Assembly: GCF_003065605.1 (NCBI RefSeq)
Contig: NZ_CP026952.1
Location: 372,001-436,000 of the forward strand
Direction: 5' to 3'
Origin: Aeromicrobium chenweiae
GTDB taxonomy: Bacteria > Actinomycetota > Actinomycetes > Propionibacteriales > Nocardioidaceae
Length of the DNA: 64,000 nucleotides
A program made the translations under genes and the position numbers. Shown piece by piece: positions 8,965 through 18,194 of this stretch (positions are counted from its first letter, which is position 1; each line of letters begins with the position of its first letter). The notes beneath the pieces are model-generated. The model did no database searches and was not told where the DNA came from. It was given only the letters and a program-made list of their open reading frames with translations.

Positions 8965-10530
8965 TCAGACCTGACGCGGTGCGTCGCCCCAGTAGGGCTT
9001 GCGCAGGTCGCGCTTGAGGATCTTGCCCGACGGGTTCCGCGGCAACGCCTCCACGACGTCGATCGACGACGGCACCTTGTAGCCCGCGAGGTGCTCGCGC
9101 GCGTACGCGATGAGCTCCTCGGCGGTCGCCGACCGGTCCGGCCTGAACGCCACGACCGCCTTGACCGTCTCACCCCAGCGGTCGTCCGGCACCCCGATGA
9201 TCGCGATCTCGGCGACGGCCGGGTGCTCGGCGAGGACCCGCTCGACCTCCGGCGAGTACACGTTCTCGCCACCGGTGATGATCATGTCCTTCAAGCGGTC
9301 CTCGATGAAGAGGAACCCGTCCTCGTCCACGCGCCCGAGGTCGCCCGTGCGGACCCACCCGTCCGGCGTGATGAGCTCGGCCGTCGCGTCGGGCCGGCCG
9401 ATGTAGCCGACGGTCGCCTGGGGTGTCCGGAACCAGACCTCGCCGGAGCCCCCGACCGGGACGTCCTGCAGCGTGGTCGGGTCCACGATGCGCATCTCGG
9501 CCTTCGCGACGGGTCGCCCGGCCGAGACGAGACGCTCGGGGTGGGCCTCGTCGCGGTGCGCCGCGTCGTCGAGGACCGTGATGACGCCGCCGAACTCCGT
9601 CATCCCGTACACCTGCTGGAACTCGGTGTCCGGCCACGCCTGCATCGCCGCCCGCAGGACCGGCAGCGGCATGGGTGCCGCGCCGTAGCCCACGGCCTTG
9701 AGCCGGCCGAACAGCGCCATCGCCTCCGGACCCGCCGCGACGAGGGCGGCCACGACTGCCGGGACCAGGAAGGCGTGCGTCGCCCCGGCCATCATGCCGC
9801 CCGCCATGAGCGAGGCCTCGACCTCCGGGACGATGTAGCCCGGCACGCCGAGCACGGGTCCGAGCAGCGCGTACGACGTGCCGCCGACGTGGAACATCGG
9901 CATCGCGACGAGCATCATGTCGCCGTCGTCGTAGCGCGTGTCACCCGAGCCGTTCAGGCTGTGCTCGACCATCGCGGCCTGCGTGAGCTGCACGCCCTTG
10001 GGGCGTCCGGTCGTGCCGGAGCTGTACATCACGACGCACACGTCGTCCGGCTCGACCTCGGGCTGCCGCTCGGTGGGGGCACCGGCGGCCAGCCAGCCCT
10101 CGAGCTCGTCACCCTCGCCGCCGATCACGATGATCTTCTGGGCGTGCTGCAGGCGCTCGCGCACCAGGGCGAGCTGGTCGAGCAGCTGGTGCCCGACGAA
10201 CACGATCGTCGCGCCGCAGTCGTTGAGCACGTACTCGAGCTCGTCGCCCGCGAGCCGCCAGTTCACGACGGTCGTGGCGGCGCCGAGGTGGCACCCGCCG
10301 AGCAGGATCTGCAGCACCGCCGGGCTGTTCTTGTCCAGGATCGCGACCCGGTCGCCGCGACGCACGCCGTCGGCCTGCAGGGCCCCGGCGGCCTGGCGGA
10401 CCGAGTCGTAGGCCTCGCTCCACGTCCAGGTGCGGTCCCCGAACAGCCAGCACGGGCGGTCGGGACGTTCGGCGGCGCGGGCGGCCAGGAAGTCCGGCAG
10501 GAAGGTGGCGGGCGGGATCGTCGCGGTCAT
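8965..10530 (-). CDS. Class I adenylate-forming acyl-CoA synthetase (FadD-like)
   Basis: 521 residues. The protein should activate a carboxylic acid with ATP to an acyl-adenylate and then an acyl-CoA thioester. The P-loop-like motif YSSGTTGRPKG lies near residue 170, the A5-type motif YGMTEFGG near residue 310, the hinge region GWVRTGDLGRVDEDGF near 400 and the catalytic Lys in NPSGKILKRDLR at the C-terminus. The length and motifs fit medium- or long-chain, or xenobiotic, acyl-CoA ligases; the substrate cannot be assigned. It stands alone, with a SRPBCC gene 80 nt upstream in the same direction and a hairpin downstream. Confidence 0.9.
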   Translation of the reverse strand: MTATIPPATFLPDFLAARAAERPDRPCWLFGDRTWTWSEAYDSVRQAAGALQADGVRRGDRVAILDKNSPAVLQILLGGCHLGAATTVVNWRLAGDELEYVLNDCGATIVFVGHQLLDQLALVRERLQHAQKIIVIGGEGDELEGWLAAGAPTERQPEVEPDDVCVVMYSSGTTGRPKGVQLTQAAMVEHSLNGSGDTRYDDGDMMLVAMPMFHVGGTSYALLGPVLGVPGYIVPEVEASLMAGGMMAGATHAFLVPAVVAALVAAGPEAMALFGRLKAVGYGAAPMPLPVLRAAMQAWPDTEFQQVYGMTEFGGVITVLDDAAHRDEAHPERLVSAGRPVAKAEMRIVDPTTLQDVPVGGSGEVWFRTPQATVGYIGRPDATAELITPDGWVRTGDLGRVDEDGFLFIEDRLKDMIITGGENVYSPEVERVLAEHPAVAEIAIIGVPDDRWGETVKAVVAFRPDRSATAEELIAYAREHLAGYKVPSSIDVVEALPRNPSGKILKRDLRKPYWGDAPRQV

Positions 10531-10610
10531 GGGGTCCCCTCGGCGGTGTGACGCGGATCACGTCAGCGTAGGGGGTCGGGGGTGCTGCCGTCACCCGTTG
10601 TCGGACGCAG

Positions 10611-11060
10611 TCACTCCTCCAGCAGCGACGCGATCCGGTCGAGCGTCCGCCGCATGCCGACCTTCGCGGCCGGGGCCATCGGGCTGCGCTTGAGGAAGAA
10701 CCGCTGCCGATCCTTCGACACGTCCCAGGTCTCCTTGACGAGGGTCCCGCCACCCACGGGCTCGAGCTCGTAGCGCCAGACCCGGCCGCCGATGAGCCCC
10801 TTCGCGCCGGTGGTGCGCCAGGCGATCCGCCGGTCCGGCTCGAACTCCACGACCTCGTTCATCGTCCGGTAGCCGATGCCCATGTGCATCGCCATGCCGA
10901 ACTTCGAGCCGAGCTCCAACGGCTGGGACGCCTCCCGGGTGCCGCGGACCGTGCCCGAGCCGTCGAGCTCGCTGTGCCGGGCCGCGTCCGACAGCAGCGC
11001 GAAGATGCGGTCGGCCGGTGCCAGGATCGTGCGCTGGACGGTGATCGTGTCGCTGGTCAT
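10611..11060 (-). CDS. SRPBCC (START/Bet v 1-like) family protein
   Basis: 149 residues. The N-terminus with TVQRTILAPADRIFALLSDA and the central WRYELEPVGGGTLVKETWD are typical of the polyketide-cyclase/dehydrase type of the SRPBCC superfamily, small cytosolic proteins with a hydrophobic ligand pocket. The C-terminal helix (MRRTLDRIASLLEE) closes the pocket in this fold. Start chosen at the ATG with its first base at 11060; earlier in-frame codons add unconserved sequence. Ligand and function are unknown. It may be cotranscribed with the acyl-CoA synthetase gene 80 nt downstream. Confidence 0.82.
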   Translation of the reverse strand: MTSDTITVQRTILAPADRIFALLSDAARHSELDGSGTVRGTREASQPLELGSKFGMAMHMGIGYRTMNEVVEFEPDRRIAWRTTGAKGLIGGRVWRYELEPVGGGTLVKETWDVSKDRQRFFLKRSPMAPAAKVGMRRTLDRIASLLEE

Positions 11061-11185
11061 GGCCCCATCTGACCGGTCGTTAGTTGGGCCCGCAACCCCA
11101 GCCCGCCTGCGGGCCGCGCCGGCGACGGTGTCCGGCCACGGCACGAGATTGGTCTGCCGCGGGGAGCGGCCCCTACACTGAAGTC

Positions 11186-12679
11186 GTGCCCCGCGGAGAT
11201 GGACGCCTCACCCACGACCTCGATCCTCAGGACGCCGGACCCCAGGACGCATGTGGCGTCTTCGGTGTCTGGGCTCCCGGCGAGGAAGTCGCCAAGCTGA
11301 CCTACTTCGGTCTGTACGCCCTGCAGCACCGCGGCCAGGAGTCGGCGGGCATCGCGGTCAGCAACGGGCGACAGATCCTCGTCTACAAGGACATGGGACT
11401 GGTGTCCCAGGTCTTCGACGAGGCCACCCTCGAGTCGCTGAAGGGTGACGTCGCGATCGGGCACGCCCGCTACTCGACCACCGGGTCGAGCGTCTGGCAC
11501 AACGCGCAGCCGACGTTCCGGCCCACCGCCGTCGGCTCGGTCGCCCTCGGCCACAACGGCAACCTCACCAACACCTCCGAGCTCACCGAGCTGCTGCGCG
11601 TCCGTGACGCCGAGGCCGGGCGCGACGCCGGCAAGGCCGAGACGGCCACGTCCGACACCGCGGTCATGGCCTCGCTGCTGGCGTCCTACCCGGACCGCAC
11701 CGTCGAGGAGGCCGCGCTCGAGGTGCTGCCCCAGCTGCGCGGCGCCTTCTCGCTGGTCTTCATGGACGAGGGCACGCTCTACGCCGCCCGCGACCCGCAG
11801 GGCATCCGCCCGCTCGTGCTCGGCCGCCTGGAGCGCGGCTGGGTCGTCGCGAGCGAGACCGCGGCGCTCGACATCGTCGGCGCCTCGTTCATCCGGGAGA
11901 TCCAGCCCGGCGAGTTCATCGCGATCGACGCGAACGGCCTGCGCGCCGAGCGCTTCGCGAAGGCCGAGCCCAAGGGCTGCATCTTCGAGTACGTCTACCT
12001 GGCCCGCCCCGACACGACGATCTCCGACCAGCGGGTGTTCTCGGTGCGTGCCGAGATCGGTCGCCGCCTCGCCCGGGAGTTCCCGGTCGACGCCGACCTG
12101 GTCATCCCGGTGCCGGAGTCGGGCACCCCCGCCGCGATCGGCTACGCCGAGGAGTCCGGCATCCCGTTCGGGCACGGACTGGTCAAGAACTCCTACGTCG
12201 GCCGCACCTTCATCCAGCCGTCCCAGACGCTGCGCCAGCTCGGCATCCGGCTCAAGCTCAACCCGCTGCGCGACGTCATCGCCGGCAAGCGGCTCGTGGT
12301 CGTCGACGACTCGATCGTGCGCGGCAACACGCAGCGCGCGCTGGTGCGGATGCTCCGCGAGTTCGGCGCCGCCGAGGTGCACGTCCGCATCTCGTCCCCG
12401 CCGGTGAAGTGGCCGTGCTTCTACGGCATCGACTTCGCCTCGCGTGCCGAGCTCATCGCCAACGGCATCTCGGTGGACGAGATCCGTCGCTCGATCGACG
12501 CGGACTCGCTCGCGTACATCTCCCTCGACCAGCTCGTCGAGGCGACCAACGTGCCCAAGGACAATCTGTGCCGGGCCTGCTTCGACGGGATCTACCCCGT
12601 CGCACTCCCCGAGGATGACGTGATCGGCAAGCATCTCCTCGAGGTCCAGGACCAGCTGCCGCTCGAGGTCATCCAGTGA
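11186..12679 (+). CDS. purF: Amidophosphoribosyltransferase PurF
   Basis: Catalyses the first committed step of purine synthesis: PRPP plus glutamine gives phosphoribosylamine. 497 residues starting at GTG 11186. The N-terminal Ntn-hydrolase domain has the nucleophile Cys in DACGVFG, preceded by a short propeptide of about 22 residues as in Bacillus-type PurF, and LYALQHRGQESAGI. The PRPP loop is VVVDDSIVRGNT. Cysteines in KGCIFEYVYL and DNLCRACFDG are those that bind the [4Fe-4S] cluster in this class. Its stop overlaps the purM start (GTGA), so the two are translationally coupled. A TACACT box just upstream (about 11173) may be the promoter -10. Confidence 0.97.
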   Translation: MPRGDGRLTHDLDPQDAGPQDACGVFGVWAPGEEVAKLTYFGLYALQHRGQESAGIAVSNGRQILVYKDMGLVSQVFDEATLESLKGDVAIGHARYSTTGSSVWHNAQPTFRPTAVGSVALGHNGNLTNTSELTELLRVRDAEAGRDAGKAETATSDTAVMASLLASYPDRTVEEAALEVLPQLRGAFSLVFMDEGTLYAARDPQGIRPLVLGRLERGWVVASETAALDIVGASFIREIQPGEFIAIDANGLRAERFAKAEPKGCIFEYVYLARPDTTISDQRVFSVRAEIGRRLAREFPVDADLVIPVPESGTPAAIGYAEESGIPFGHGLVKNSYVGRTFIQPSQTLRQLGIRLKLNPLRDVIAGKRLVVVDDSIVRGNTQRALVRMLREFGAAEVHVRISSPPVKWPCFYGIDFASRAELIANGISVDEIRRSIDADSLAYISLDQLVEATNVPKDNLCRACFDGIYPVALPEDDVIGKHLLEVQDQLPLEVIQ

Positions 12680-13758
12680 ACGCCATCCCCACCAGCGGAA
12701 CCCGCACCTCCTACGCCAGCGCCGGCGTCTCGATCGAGGAGGGCGACCGCGCGGTCGAGCTCATGAAGGAGTGGGTCGAGAAGGCCCGCCGGCCCGAGGT
12801 CGTCGGCGGCATCGGCGGCTTCGCCGGGTTGTTCGACGCGACCGCGCTCAAGGCGTACGACCGACCGCTGCTCGCGACCTCGGCCGACGGCGTCGGCACG
12901 AAGGTGCAGATCGCCCAGCGCATGGACAAGCACGACACGATCGGCTTCGACCTGGTCGGCATGCTCGTCGACGACCTCGTGGTCTGCGGTGCCGAGCCGT
13001 TGTTCATGACCGACTACATCGCGACCGGCAAGGTGGTGCCCGAGCGCATCGCCGACATCGTCAAGGGCATCGCGCAGGCCTGCGCGGAGTCCGGCACCGC
13101 GCTGCTCGGTGGCGAGACCGCCGAGCACCCCGGACTGCTGGGCGTCGACGAGTACGACATCGCCGGATCCACCACCGGTGTCGTGGAGGCCGATGCGCTG
13201 CTCGGCGCGGAACTCGTGCGTCCGGGTGACGTCGTGGTCGCGATGGCCTCGAGCGGCCTGCACTCCAACGGCTACTCGCTGGTGCGTCACGTGTTCTTCG
13301 ACAAGGCCGGCTGGAGCCTGGACCGTGAGGTCCCCGAGTTCGGTCGCACGCTCGGCGAGGAGCTGCTCACGCCGACGCGTCTCTACACGCTGCCGTGCCT
13401 CGCGCTGGCCCGCGAGGTCGAGGTCCACGCGATGTCGCACATCACCGGTGGCGGTCTGGCAGCCAACCTCGAGCGGGTCGTGCCCAGCACCGTGTCGGTG
13501 CGGGTCGACCGGTCCACGTGGTCGCCGCAGCCCGTCTTCGGACTCGTCGGGGCGCTCGGTGACGTGGCTCAGGCCGACCTGGACCTGGCGCTCAACATGG
13601 GTGTCGGCATGGTCGCGCTGGTCGCGCCCGACGCCGCCGATGCCGCGATCAGGCTGCTGGCCGAGCGGGGCATCGACGCCTGGATCGCCGGCGACGTGGC
13701 CGATGCGGGCGTCCACGGCGAGGGTGGGACGGTCACCCTCACGGGCGCTCACGGCTGA
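12676..13758 (+). CDS. purM: Phosphoribosylformylglycinamidine cyclo-ligase PurM
   Basis: Converts FGAM to AIR with ATP, the fifth step of purine synthesis. 360 residues, the normal length. It begins at GTG 12676, overlapping the purF stop. Family features include TSADGVGTKVQIAQ, GMLVDDLVVCGAEPLF, the glycine-rich SGTALLGGETAEHPG, ASSGLHSNGYSLVRH and HITGGGLAANLERV. Together with purF it forms a classical actinobacterial purFM pair, followed by the DUF3073 gene 113 nt later. No terminator is obvious between them, but the DUF3073 gene has its own possible promoter. Confidence 0.97.
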   Translation: MNAIPTSGTRTSYASAGVSIEEGDRAVELMKEWVEKARRPEVVGGIGGFAGLFDATALKAYDRPLLATSADGVGTKVQIAQRMDKHDTIGFDLVGMLVDDLVVCGAEPLFMTDYIATGKVVPERIADIVKGIAQACAESGTALLGGETAEHPGLLGVDEYDIAGSTTGVVEADALLGAELVRPGDVVVAMASSGLHSNGYSLVRHVFFDKAGWSLDREVPEFGRTLGEELLTPTRLYTLPCLALAREVEVHAMSHITGGGLAANLERVVPSTVSVRVDRSTWSPQPVFGLVGALGDVAQADLDLALNMGVGMVALVAPDAADAAIRLLAERGIDAWIAGDVADAGVHGEGGTVTLTGAHG

Positions 13759-13797
13759 CCACACCGCAATTTCGGCCCTCTCCGGGGGGTCGATGCG

Positions 13798-13821
13798 GGT
13801 TTTCTTGTGACTTGTGGGTAG
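13798..13821 (+). promoter_or_regulatory. Possible SigB-like promoter upstream of the DUF3073 gene
   Basis: GGTT at 13798-13801, 14 nt spacer, GGGTAG at 13816-13821, about 50 nt before the start of the DUF3073 gene. The spacer is at the short end of the accepted range and the box ends in G, so this is tentative. Confidence 0.35.
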
Positions 13822-13870
13822 GCTTGCAGCACGACAAACTGACTATTTCTCTGCGAGGGGGTCGAGCCTC

Positions 13871-14041
13871 ATGGGCCGCGGCCGTGCGAAAGCCAAACAG
13901 ACCAAAGTTGCGCGCGATCTGAAGTACCGGACGCCCGACACAGACTTCAACACCTTGCAGCGGGAGCTCCATGGGGAGTCGGGGGATCCGATCCCCGAGC
14001 CCTACCGTGATCTCGAGCGCGGGGACCCAGCCGCCAGCTGA
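13871..14041 (+). CDS. DUF3073 family small basic/acidic protein
   Basis: 56 residues starting MGRGRAKAKQTKVARDLKY, an actinobacterial signature of DUF3073, found downstream of purM in many Streptomyces-related genomes (recalled). The N-terminal half is Lys/Arg-rich and suggests nucleic-acid contact; the C-terminal half is acidic. ATG 13871 is preceded by a GAGGGGG ribosome site; an upstream GTG at 13814 would add residues not seen in the family. The function is unknown. A weak hairpin (GCCAGC/GCTGGC at 14033-14048) follows the stop. It converges on the valine dehydrogenase gene. Confidence 0.85.
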   Translation: MGRGRAKAKQTKVARDLKYRTPDTDFNTLQRELHGESGDPIPEPYRDLERGDPAAS

Positions 14042-14066
14042 TGCTGGCAGCCGGGTCTCTCGGCGC

Positions 14067-15149
14067 TCAGTTCCCGACGTAGATCTGGCGCAGTCGGCCG
14101 ACCTCGCGCATGCGCTGCTCGGCCATGCGGTCGGCAGCGATCGACGGGGGAACGCCCTCGGTCCTGGCGTGCTCCAGCACGCCCAGGGTGGTGTCGAAGA
14201 TCTTCGCTGCGCGCATCTTGGCGCGGTCGAAGTCGAAGCCCTCCAGCTCGTCGGCGACCTGGATCACGCCTCCGGCGTTGACGCAGTAGTCCGGCGCGTA
14301 GGTAATGCCGCGCTCCTCGAGCCGCTTCTCGATGCCGTCGTGCGCGAGCTGGTTGTTGGCCGCGCCGCACACGACGGTCGCGGTCAGCACCTCGATCGTC
14401 TCGTCGTTCAGGGCGCCGCCCAACGCGCACGGTGCGTAGATGTCCAGCGGCTCACGGATCAGCGCCTCGGTGTCGGCGACCGCCCGCACGGACGGGTACG
14501 TGCCCCGTAGCGCGGTGACGGCCGGCTCGTACGGATCGGTGATGACGACCTCGGCGCCCTCGTCGACGAGGTGCCCGACGAGGTGACGCCCGACCTTGCC
14601 TACGCCTGCCACGCCCACCCGCTTGCCGGCCAGCGACGTGTCGCCCCACAGGTGCTGCGCCGAGGCGCGCATGCCCTGGTAGACGCCGAAGGCGGTCAGG
14701 ACCGAGGAGTCGCCCGCGCCGCCGTGCTCGACCGTGCGACCGGTGACGTAGTCGCTCTCGCGGGCGATCTGGTCCATGTCGGGGGAGAAGGTGCCGACGT
14801 CGCACGCGGTGAAGTAGCGGCCGTTGAGCGTCTGCACGAAGCGGCCGTACGCACGCAGCAGCGCCTCGGTCTTCAGGGTCGCCGGGTCGCCGATGATGAC
14901 GGCCTTGCCGCCGCCCAGGTCGAGGCCCGCGAGCGCGTTCTTGTACGCCATGCCCTGCGAGAGGTTGAGGACGTCGGTGAGAGCGTCCTGCTCCGACGCG
15001 TACGGGTAGAAGCGGGTGCCGCCGAGCGCGGGGCCGAGGGCCGTCGAGTAGATCGCGATGATCGCCTTGAGGCCGGTGGCCTCGTCGTGGCAGAAGACGA
15101 CCTGCTCGTGCTGACTGCCGAAGGGTGAGGGATTGCTGCGAACGGTCAC
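14067..15149 (-). CDS. vdh: Leucine/valine dehydrogenase (Glu/Leu/Phe/Val dehydrogenase family)
   Basis: 360 residues. NAD-dependent oxidative deamination of branched-chain amino acids to their oxo acids; in Streptomyces the orthologous type is valine dehydrogenase, which supplies branched acyl-CoA precursors. The substrate-binding Lys is in [10 protein letters not shown], the N-terminal segment has [14 protein letters not shown], and the Rossmann loop is [11 protein letters not shown] near residue 175. [13 protein letters not shown] completes the signature. It starts at GTG 15149 after an AGAGAG-like site and is divergent from the malic enzyme gene across 162 nt. Symbol assigned by similarity of length and motifs; leucine dehydrogenase specificity is equally possible. 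Confidence 0.88.
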   Translation of the reverse strand: MTVRSNPSPFGSQHEQVVFCHDEATGLKAIIAIYSTALGPALGGTRFYPYASEQDALTDVLNLSQGMAYKNALAGLDLGGGKAVIIGDPATLKTEALLRAYGRFVQTLNGRYFTACDVGTFSPDMDQIARESDYVTGRTVEHGGAGDSSVLTAFGVYQGMRASAQHLWGDTSLAGKRVGVAGVGKVGRHLVGHLVDEGAEVVITDPYEPAVTALRGTYPSVRAVADTEALIREPLDIYAPCALGGALNDETIEVLTATVVCGAANNQLAHDGIEKRLEERGITYAPDYCVNAGGVIQVADELEGFDFDRAKMRAAKIFDTTLGVLEHARTEGVPPSIAADRMAEQRMREVGRLRQIYVGN

Positions 15150-15311
15150 GGTGGTGCTCTCTGTCGTGGATGGCGGGGAGAGCGGTGGTGGGCTCCCCCA
15201 ACTGGCGGCCGCGGGGTGGTGCGGCTCACACGGCTGACTCTACCTGCGCGGCACCGCAGCGCAGACCGTCCCCGACAAACGTGAGGCTTCCTTCGCATTT
15301 ATGCTGGGTCG

Positions 15312-16769
15312 GTGAAGACGACGCCCGCGCCCAGCATCTCGTACTCGATCACGATCAGGCTGGAGGTGCCGTCCGGCGGCTCGGCGATCAGCGATCTGAC
15401 CACCACCGTGGAGCGTGCCGGCGGGATCGTCACCGCCCTCGACGTGGCGGCCTCGGGCGCCGATGCGCTGCGGATCGACCTGACCTGCGCGGCCTCGGAC
15501 ACCGAGCACTCCGCACGGGTGGTCGACAGCCTGCGTGAGCTCAAGGACGTCGACGTGCTCAAGGTGTCCGACCGGACGTTCCTCATGCACCTGGGCGGCG
15601 TGATCGAGACCGCGACGAAGCACCCGCTGCGCAACCGCGACGACCTCTCCATGATCTACACGCCCGGTGTGGCGCGGATCTGCCAGGCGATCGTGGCCGA
15701 CAAGGAGGACGCCCGCCGGCTGACCGTCAAGCGCAACAGTGTCGCGGTCGTGTCGGACGGCTCCGCGGTGCTCGGCCTCGGCAACATCGGCCCCCACGCG
15801 GCGCTGCCGGTCATGGAGGGCAAGGCGGCCCTGTTCAAGAGCTTCGCGGACATCGACGCCTGGCCGCTGGTCCTGGACACGCAGGACGTCGACCAGATCG
15901 TCGAGACCGTCGCGGCGATCTCGCCCGGCTTCGCAGGCATCAACCTCGAGGACATCTCGGCACCACGGTGCTTCGAGATCGAGGCCCGGCTGCGTGAGCG
16001 CCTCGACATCCCGGTCTTCCACGACGACCAGCACGGCACGGCCGTCGTGGTCCTCGCGGCGCTGCGCAACGCGCTGGCGGTCGTCGGCAAGGACCTGGAC
16101 AAGGCCCGGATCGTGCTGGTCGGTGCCGGCGCGGCGGGCACCGCGGTCCTGAAGGTGCTGCTGCACGCGGGCGCCGTCGACGTCACCGTGTGCGACGTGC
16201 AGGGCGTGGTCCACCAGGGGCGCGAGGGGATGGACCCGTCACTGGCCTGGATCGCCGACCACACGAACGCCGCCGGACGCACGGGCACGCTGCGCGACGC
16301 CCTGCCGGGCGCTGACGTGTTCATCGGCGTCAGCGCGCCGAACCTCCTCACGGCCGAGGACGTCGAGGCGATGGCGACGGACTCCATCGTGTTCGCGCTG
16401 GCCAACCCCGACCCGGAGATCGACCCCGCGATCGCCCGCCGGCACGCGGCCGTCGTCGCCACCGGCCGGTCGGACTACCCGAACCAGATCAACAACGTGC
16501 TGGCGTTCCCCGGGATCTTCCGGGGCCTGCTCGACGCGCAGTCGCACGGCATCAGCATGGACGTGCTCATCGCCGCGGCCGAGGCCGTCGCCGGCTCGGT
16601 GGCGCCCGACGAGCTCAACGCGAACTACGTCGTCCCGAGCGTGTTCCACCCGGAGGTGCACCAGCGGGTCGCCGCAGCGGTGCGGGCCGCCGCAGTGGCC
16701 GCGGACGCGTCACAGCACCCAGAACAGGCCGACCACGGTGGGCAGGAAGGCCAGCGGGATCCACGGTGA
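15312..16769 (+). CDS. NAD(P)-dependent malic enzyme with N-terminal ACT domain
   Basis: 485 residues. Oxidative decarboxylation of malate to pyruvate. The first 80 residues form an ACT-like regulatory domain ([18 protein letters not shown]), as in actinobacterial malic enzymes. The catalytic part begins with [15 protein letters not shown], followed by [17 protein letters not shown], the metal-binding [26 protein letters not shown] and the nucleotide loop [10 protein letters not shown]. It starts at GTG 15312 with TTATGCT just upstream, so the mRNA may be nearly leaderless. The last ~20 residues look unstructured and run 60 nt into the convergent membrane-protein gene. Confidence 0.93.
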   Translation: MKTTPAPSISYSITIRLEVPSGGSAISDLTTTVERAGGIVTALDVAASGADALRIDLTCAASDTEHSARVVDSLRELKDVDVLKVSDRTFLMHLGGVIETATKHPLRNRDDLSMIYTPGVARICQAIVADKEDARRLTVKRNSVAVVSDGSAVLGLGNIGPHAALPVMEGKAALFKSFADIDAWPLVLDTQDVDQIVETVAAISPGFAGINLEDISAPRCFEIEARLRERLDIPVFHDDQHGTAVVVLAALRNALAVVGKDLDKARIVLVGAGAAGTAVLKVLLHAGAVDVTVCDVQGVVHQGREGMDPSLAWIADHTNAAGRTGTLRDALPGADVFIGVSAPNLLTAEDVEAMATDSIVFALANPDPEIDPAIARRHAAVVATGRSDYPNQINNVLAFPGIFRGLLDAQSHGISMDVLIAAAEAVAGSVAPDELNANYVVPSVFHPEVHQRVAAAVRAAAVAADASQHPEQADHGGQEGQRDPR

Positions 16770-17024
16770 CATCAGCTTCGCGCCGAGGATGACCCGCACC
16801 ACGACGTAGGTCACGACCGCGAACAGCGCGGACAGGGCGAGCAGGAGCACGGCGTCCGCGCTCCGTCCCTGCCCCTGGACGACGTGCGCGACGACGATGA
16901 GGCCCAGCACGCCGTGGATCGCGACGGAGAAGAACGCGATCGCGCCGACCCGGCGCTGCACCTTCCGGAGCGCGGCGAGCCGCTCGGCGGCGCTGGGGGT
17001 GCGAGCCGGGGTGCGGGGGGTCAT
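16710..17024 (-). CDS. Small integral membrane protein (3 TM) in an operon with an OhrR-like regulator
   Basis: 104 residues with a basic N-terminal tail and three hydrophobic segments (about residues 27-48, 57-80 and 88-104), the last ending right at the C-terminus (VVGLFWVL). No family is recognised. Its ATG (17022-17024) overlaps the TGA of the MarR/OhrR-like gene, so the two are translationally coupled and the protein may be part of the response the regulator controls. Its last 60 nt overlap the 3' end of the malic enzyme gene on the other strand, with no terminator between. Confidence 0.72.
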   Translation of the reverse strand: MTPRTPARTPSAAERLAALRKVQRRVGAIAFFSVAIHGVLGLIVVAHVVQGQGRSADAVLLLALSALFAVVTYVVVRVILGAKLMSPWIPLAFLPTVVGLFWVL

Positions 17025-17467
17025 GCGGTCACGCTCTCGTGGGCGGCATCGATGATGCGGTGGAGGACGGCGTTGGTCGTGGCGAGGTCGTCCGTGGACA
17101 TGCCCAGGCGCTCCAGCATCGTCGTCGGGACGTCGAGGGCTCGCTGCCGGAGTGTGCGTCCCTCGTCGGTGACCCGGATCGCCAGCGTCCGCTCGTCGGA
17201 CGCGGACCGGGCCCGGCTCACGAGTCCGGCGGACTCGAGACGCTTGAGCAAGGGCGACAAGGTGCCCGGGTCGAGGTGCAGGAGCTCGCTGAGGCCCTTC
17301 ACGGAGATCTCGTCGTGCTGCCACAGGGCGAGCATCACGAGGTACTGCGGGTGGGTCAGGCCCAGCGGCTCGAGGACGCTGCGGTAGGAGGCGACGACCT
17401 CGCGGGACGCCACGGCGAGCGCGAAGCACACCTGTTCCTCGAGGGCGAGCGGGTCACGGGTCGGCAC
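17021..17467 (-). CDS. MarR family regulator, OhrR-like peroxide sensor
   Basis: 148 residues. The N-terminal sequence LALEEQVCFALAVASREVV matches the OhrR/MgrA subfamily, where the Cys (here residue 14) senses organic hydroperoxides. The winged helix follows, with HPQYLVMLALWQHDEISVKG and the recognition segment LDPGTLSPLLKRLESAGLV; the wing is RSASDERTLAI. Such proteins repress a detoxification gene and release DNA on oxidation. No ohr gene is visible; instead the next, overlapping gene encodes a small membrane protein. An imperfect palindrome lies 15 nt upstream and may be the autoregulatory operator. Confidence 0.85.
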   Translation of the reverse strand: MPTRDPLALEEQVCFALAVASREVVASYRSVLEPLGLTHPQYLVMLALWQHDEISVKGLSELLHLDPGTLSPLLKRLESAGLVSRARSASDERTLAIRVTDEGRTLRQRALDVPTTMLERLGMSTDDLATTNAVLHRIIDAAHESVTA

Positions 17468-17481
17468 ATGACGAGCCTACC

Positions 17482-17503
17482 AATGATTGGGGTACCAACT
17501 AAT
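17482..17503. promoter_or_regulatory. Imperfect palindrome upstream of the OhrR-like gene
   Basis: AATGATTGG-GGTA-CCAACTAAT: six of nine arm positions pair and the centre contains GGTACC. It lies 15 nt before the ATG of the OhrR-like gene and is AT-richer than its surroundings, as MarR-family operators usually are. Assignment is inference. Confidence 0.5.
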
Positions 17504-17521
17504 GTCGCGCTGGTCTCACCG

Positions 17522-18136
17522 TCAGCGGCCGCCGGCGCCCAGGAGCGCGTCCAGCAGGCGCACGCAGCGCTGCATCATGTCGTCGGCGGTCTCCTCGGGG
17601 TGCTCGACCCACCAGTTCATCAGGGAGTCGACCATGCCCAGCCACACCGACGTCATCGCCGAGACGTCCAGCTCATCGTCGTTCCCGGCCAGCGCCATGA
17701 GCTCGGTGACGCCCTCCTGGGCGAGCGCGCCGATGCGGTCGGTGTAGCGGGCGATCGAGTCGGCGATCGGGCCGTCGGTGGGGGCGGTGCTGTCGAAGAA
17801 CAACCGCCAGAGGTGGCGCTGCGGCTGCAGGAGCGTGAACATCGCAGCCAGGGTCTCCATGCCCCGCTCCAGGCCGACGGACTCCCCACGGGCGATCCGT
17901 TCGATCTCGTCACCCAGCAGGGCACCGCCGCGGGCGAGGCACGCCTCGTAGAGGCCTTCCTTCGAGCCGAAGTAGTTGTAGATCAGCGGCTTGGAGATCC
18001 CGGCGATGTCCGCGACCGTGCCGACGGACGTGCCCGCGAACCCGTACGTGCCGAACTGCTCGGACGCGATCGACAGGATCTGCGTCTCCCGATCGAGACG
18101 GGGGACGCCCTTCGTGCCGGCATTGGGTCTGGCCAC
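17522..18136 (-). CDS. TetR/AcrR family transcriptional regulator
   Basis: 204 residues. The N-terminal helix-turn-helix runs from about residue 17 to 65, with SEQFGTYGFAGTSVGTVADI and ISKPLIYNYFGSKEGLYEAC, the classic TetR recognition helix. The C-terminal ligand/dimer domain holds LFFDSTAPTDGPIADS and WLGMVDSLMNWWVEHPEET. The target is probably close by: the SDR gene upstream in the same direction (59 nt away) is a candidate, but no operator is evident. Ligand unknown. Confidence 0.88.
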   Translation of the reverse strand: MARPNAGTKGVPRLDRETQILSIASEQFGTYGFAGTSVGTVADIAGISKPLIYNYFGSKEGLYEACLARGGALLGDEIERIARGESVGLERGMETLAAMFTLLQPQRHLWRLFFDSTAPTDGPIADSIARYTDRIGALAQEGVTELMALAGNDDELDVSAMTSVWLGMVDSLMNWWVEHPEETADDMMQRCVRLLDALLGAGGR

Positions 18137-18194
18137 GACCGCAGTCTAGGCCGCACGCGGCCCTGTGCGCCCTCTTCCGGCCTGCGGGGCCAGT

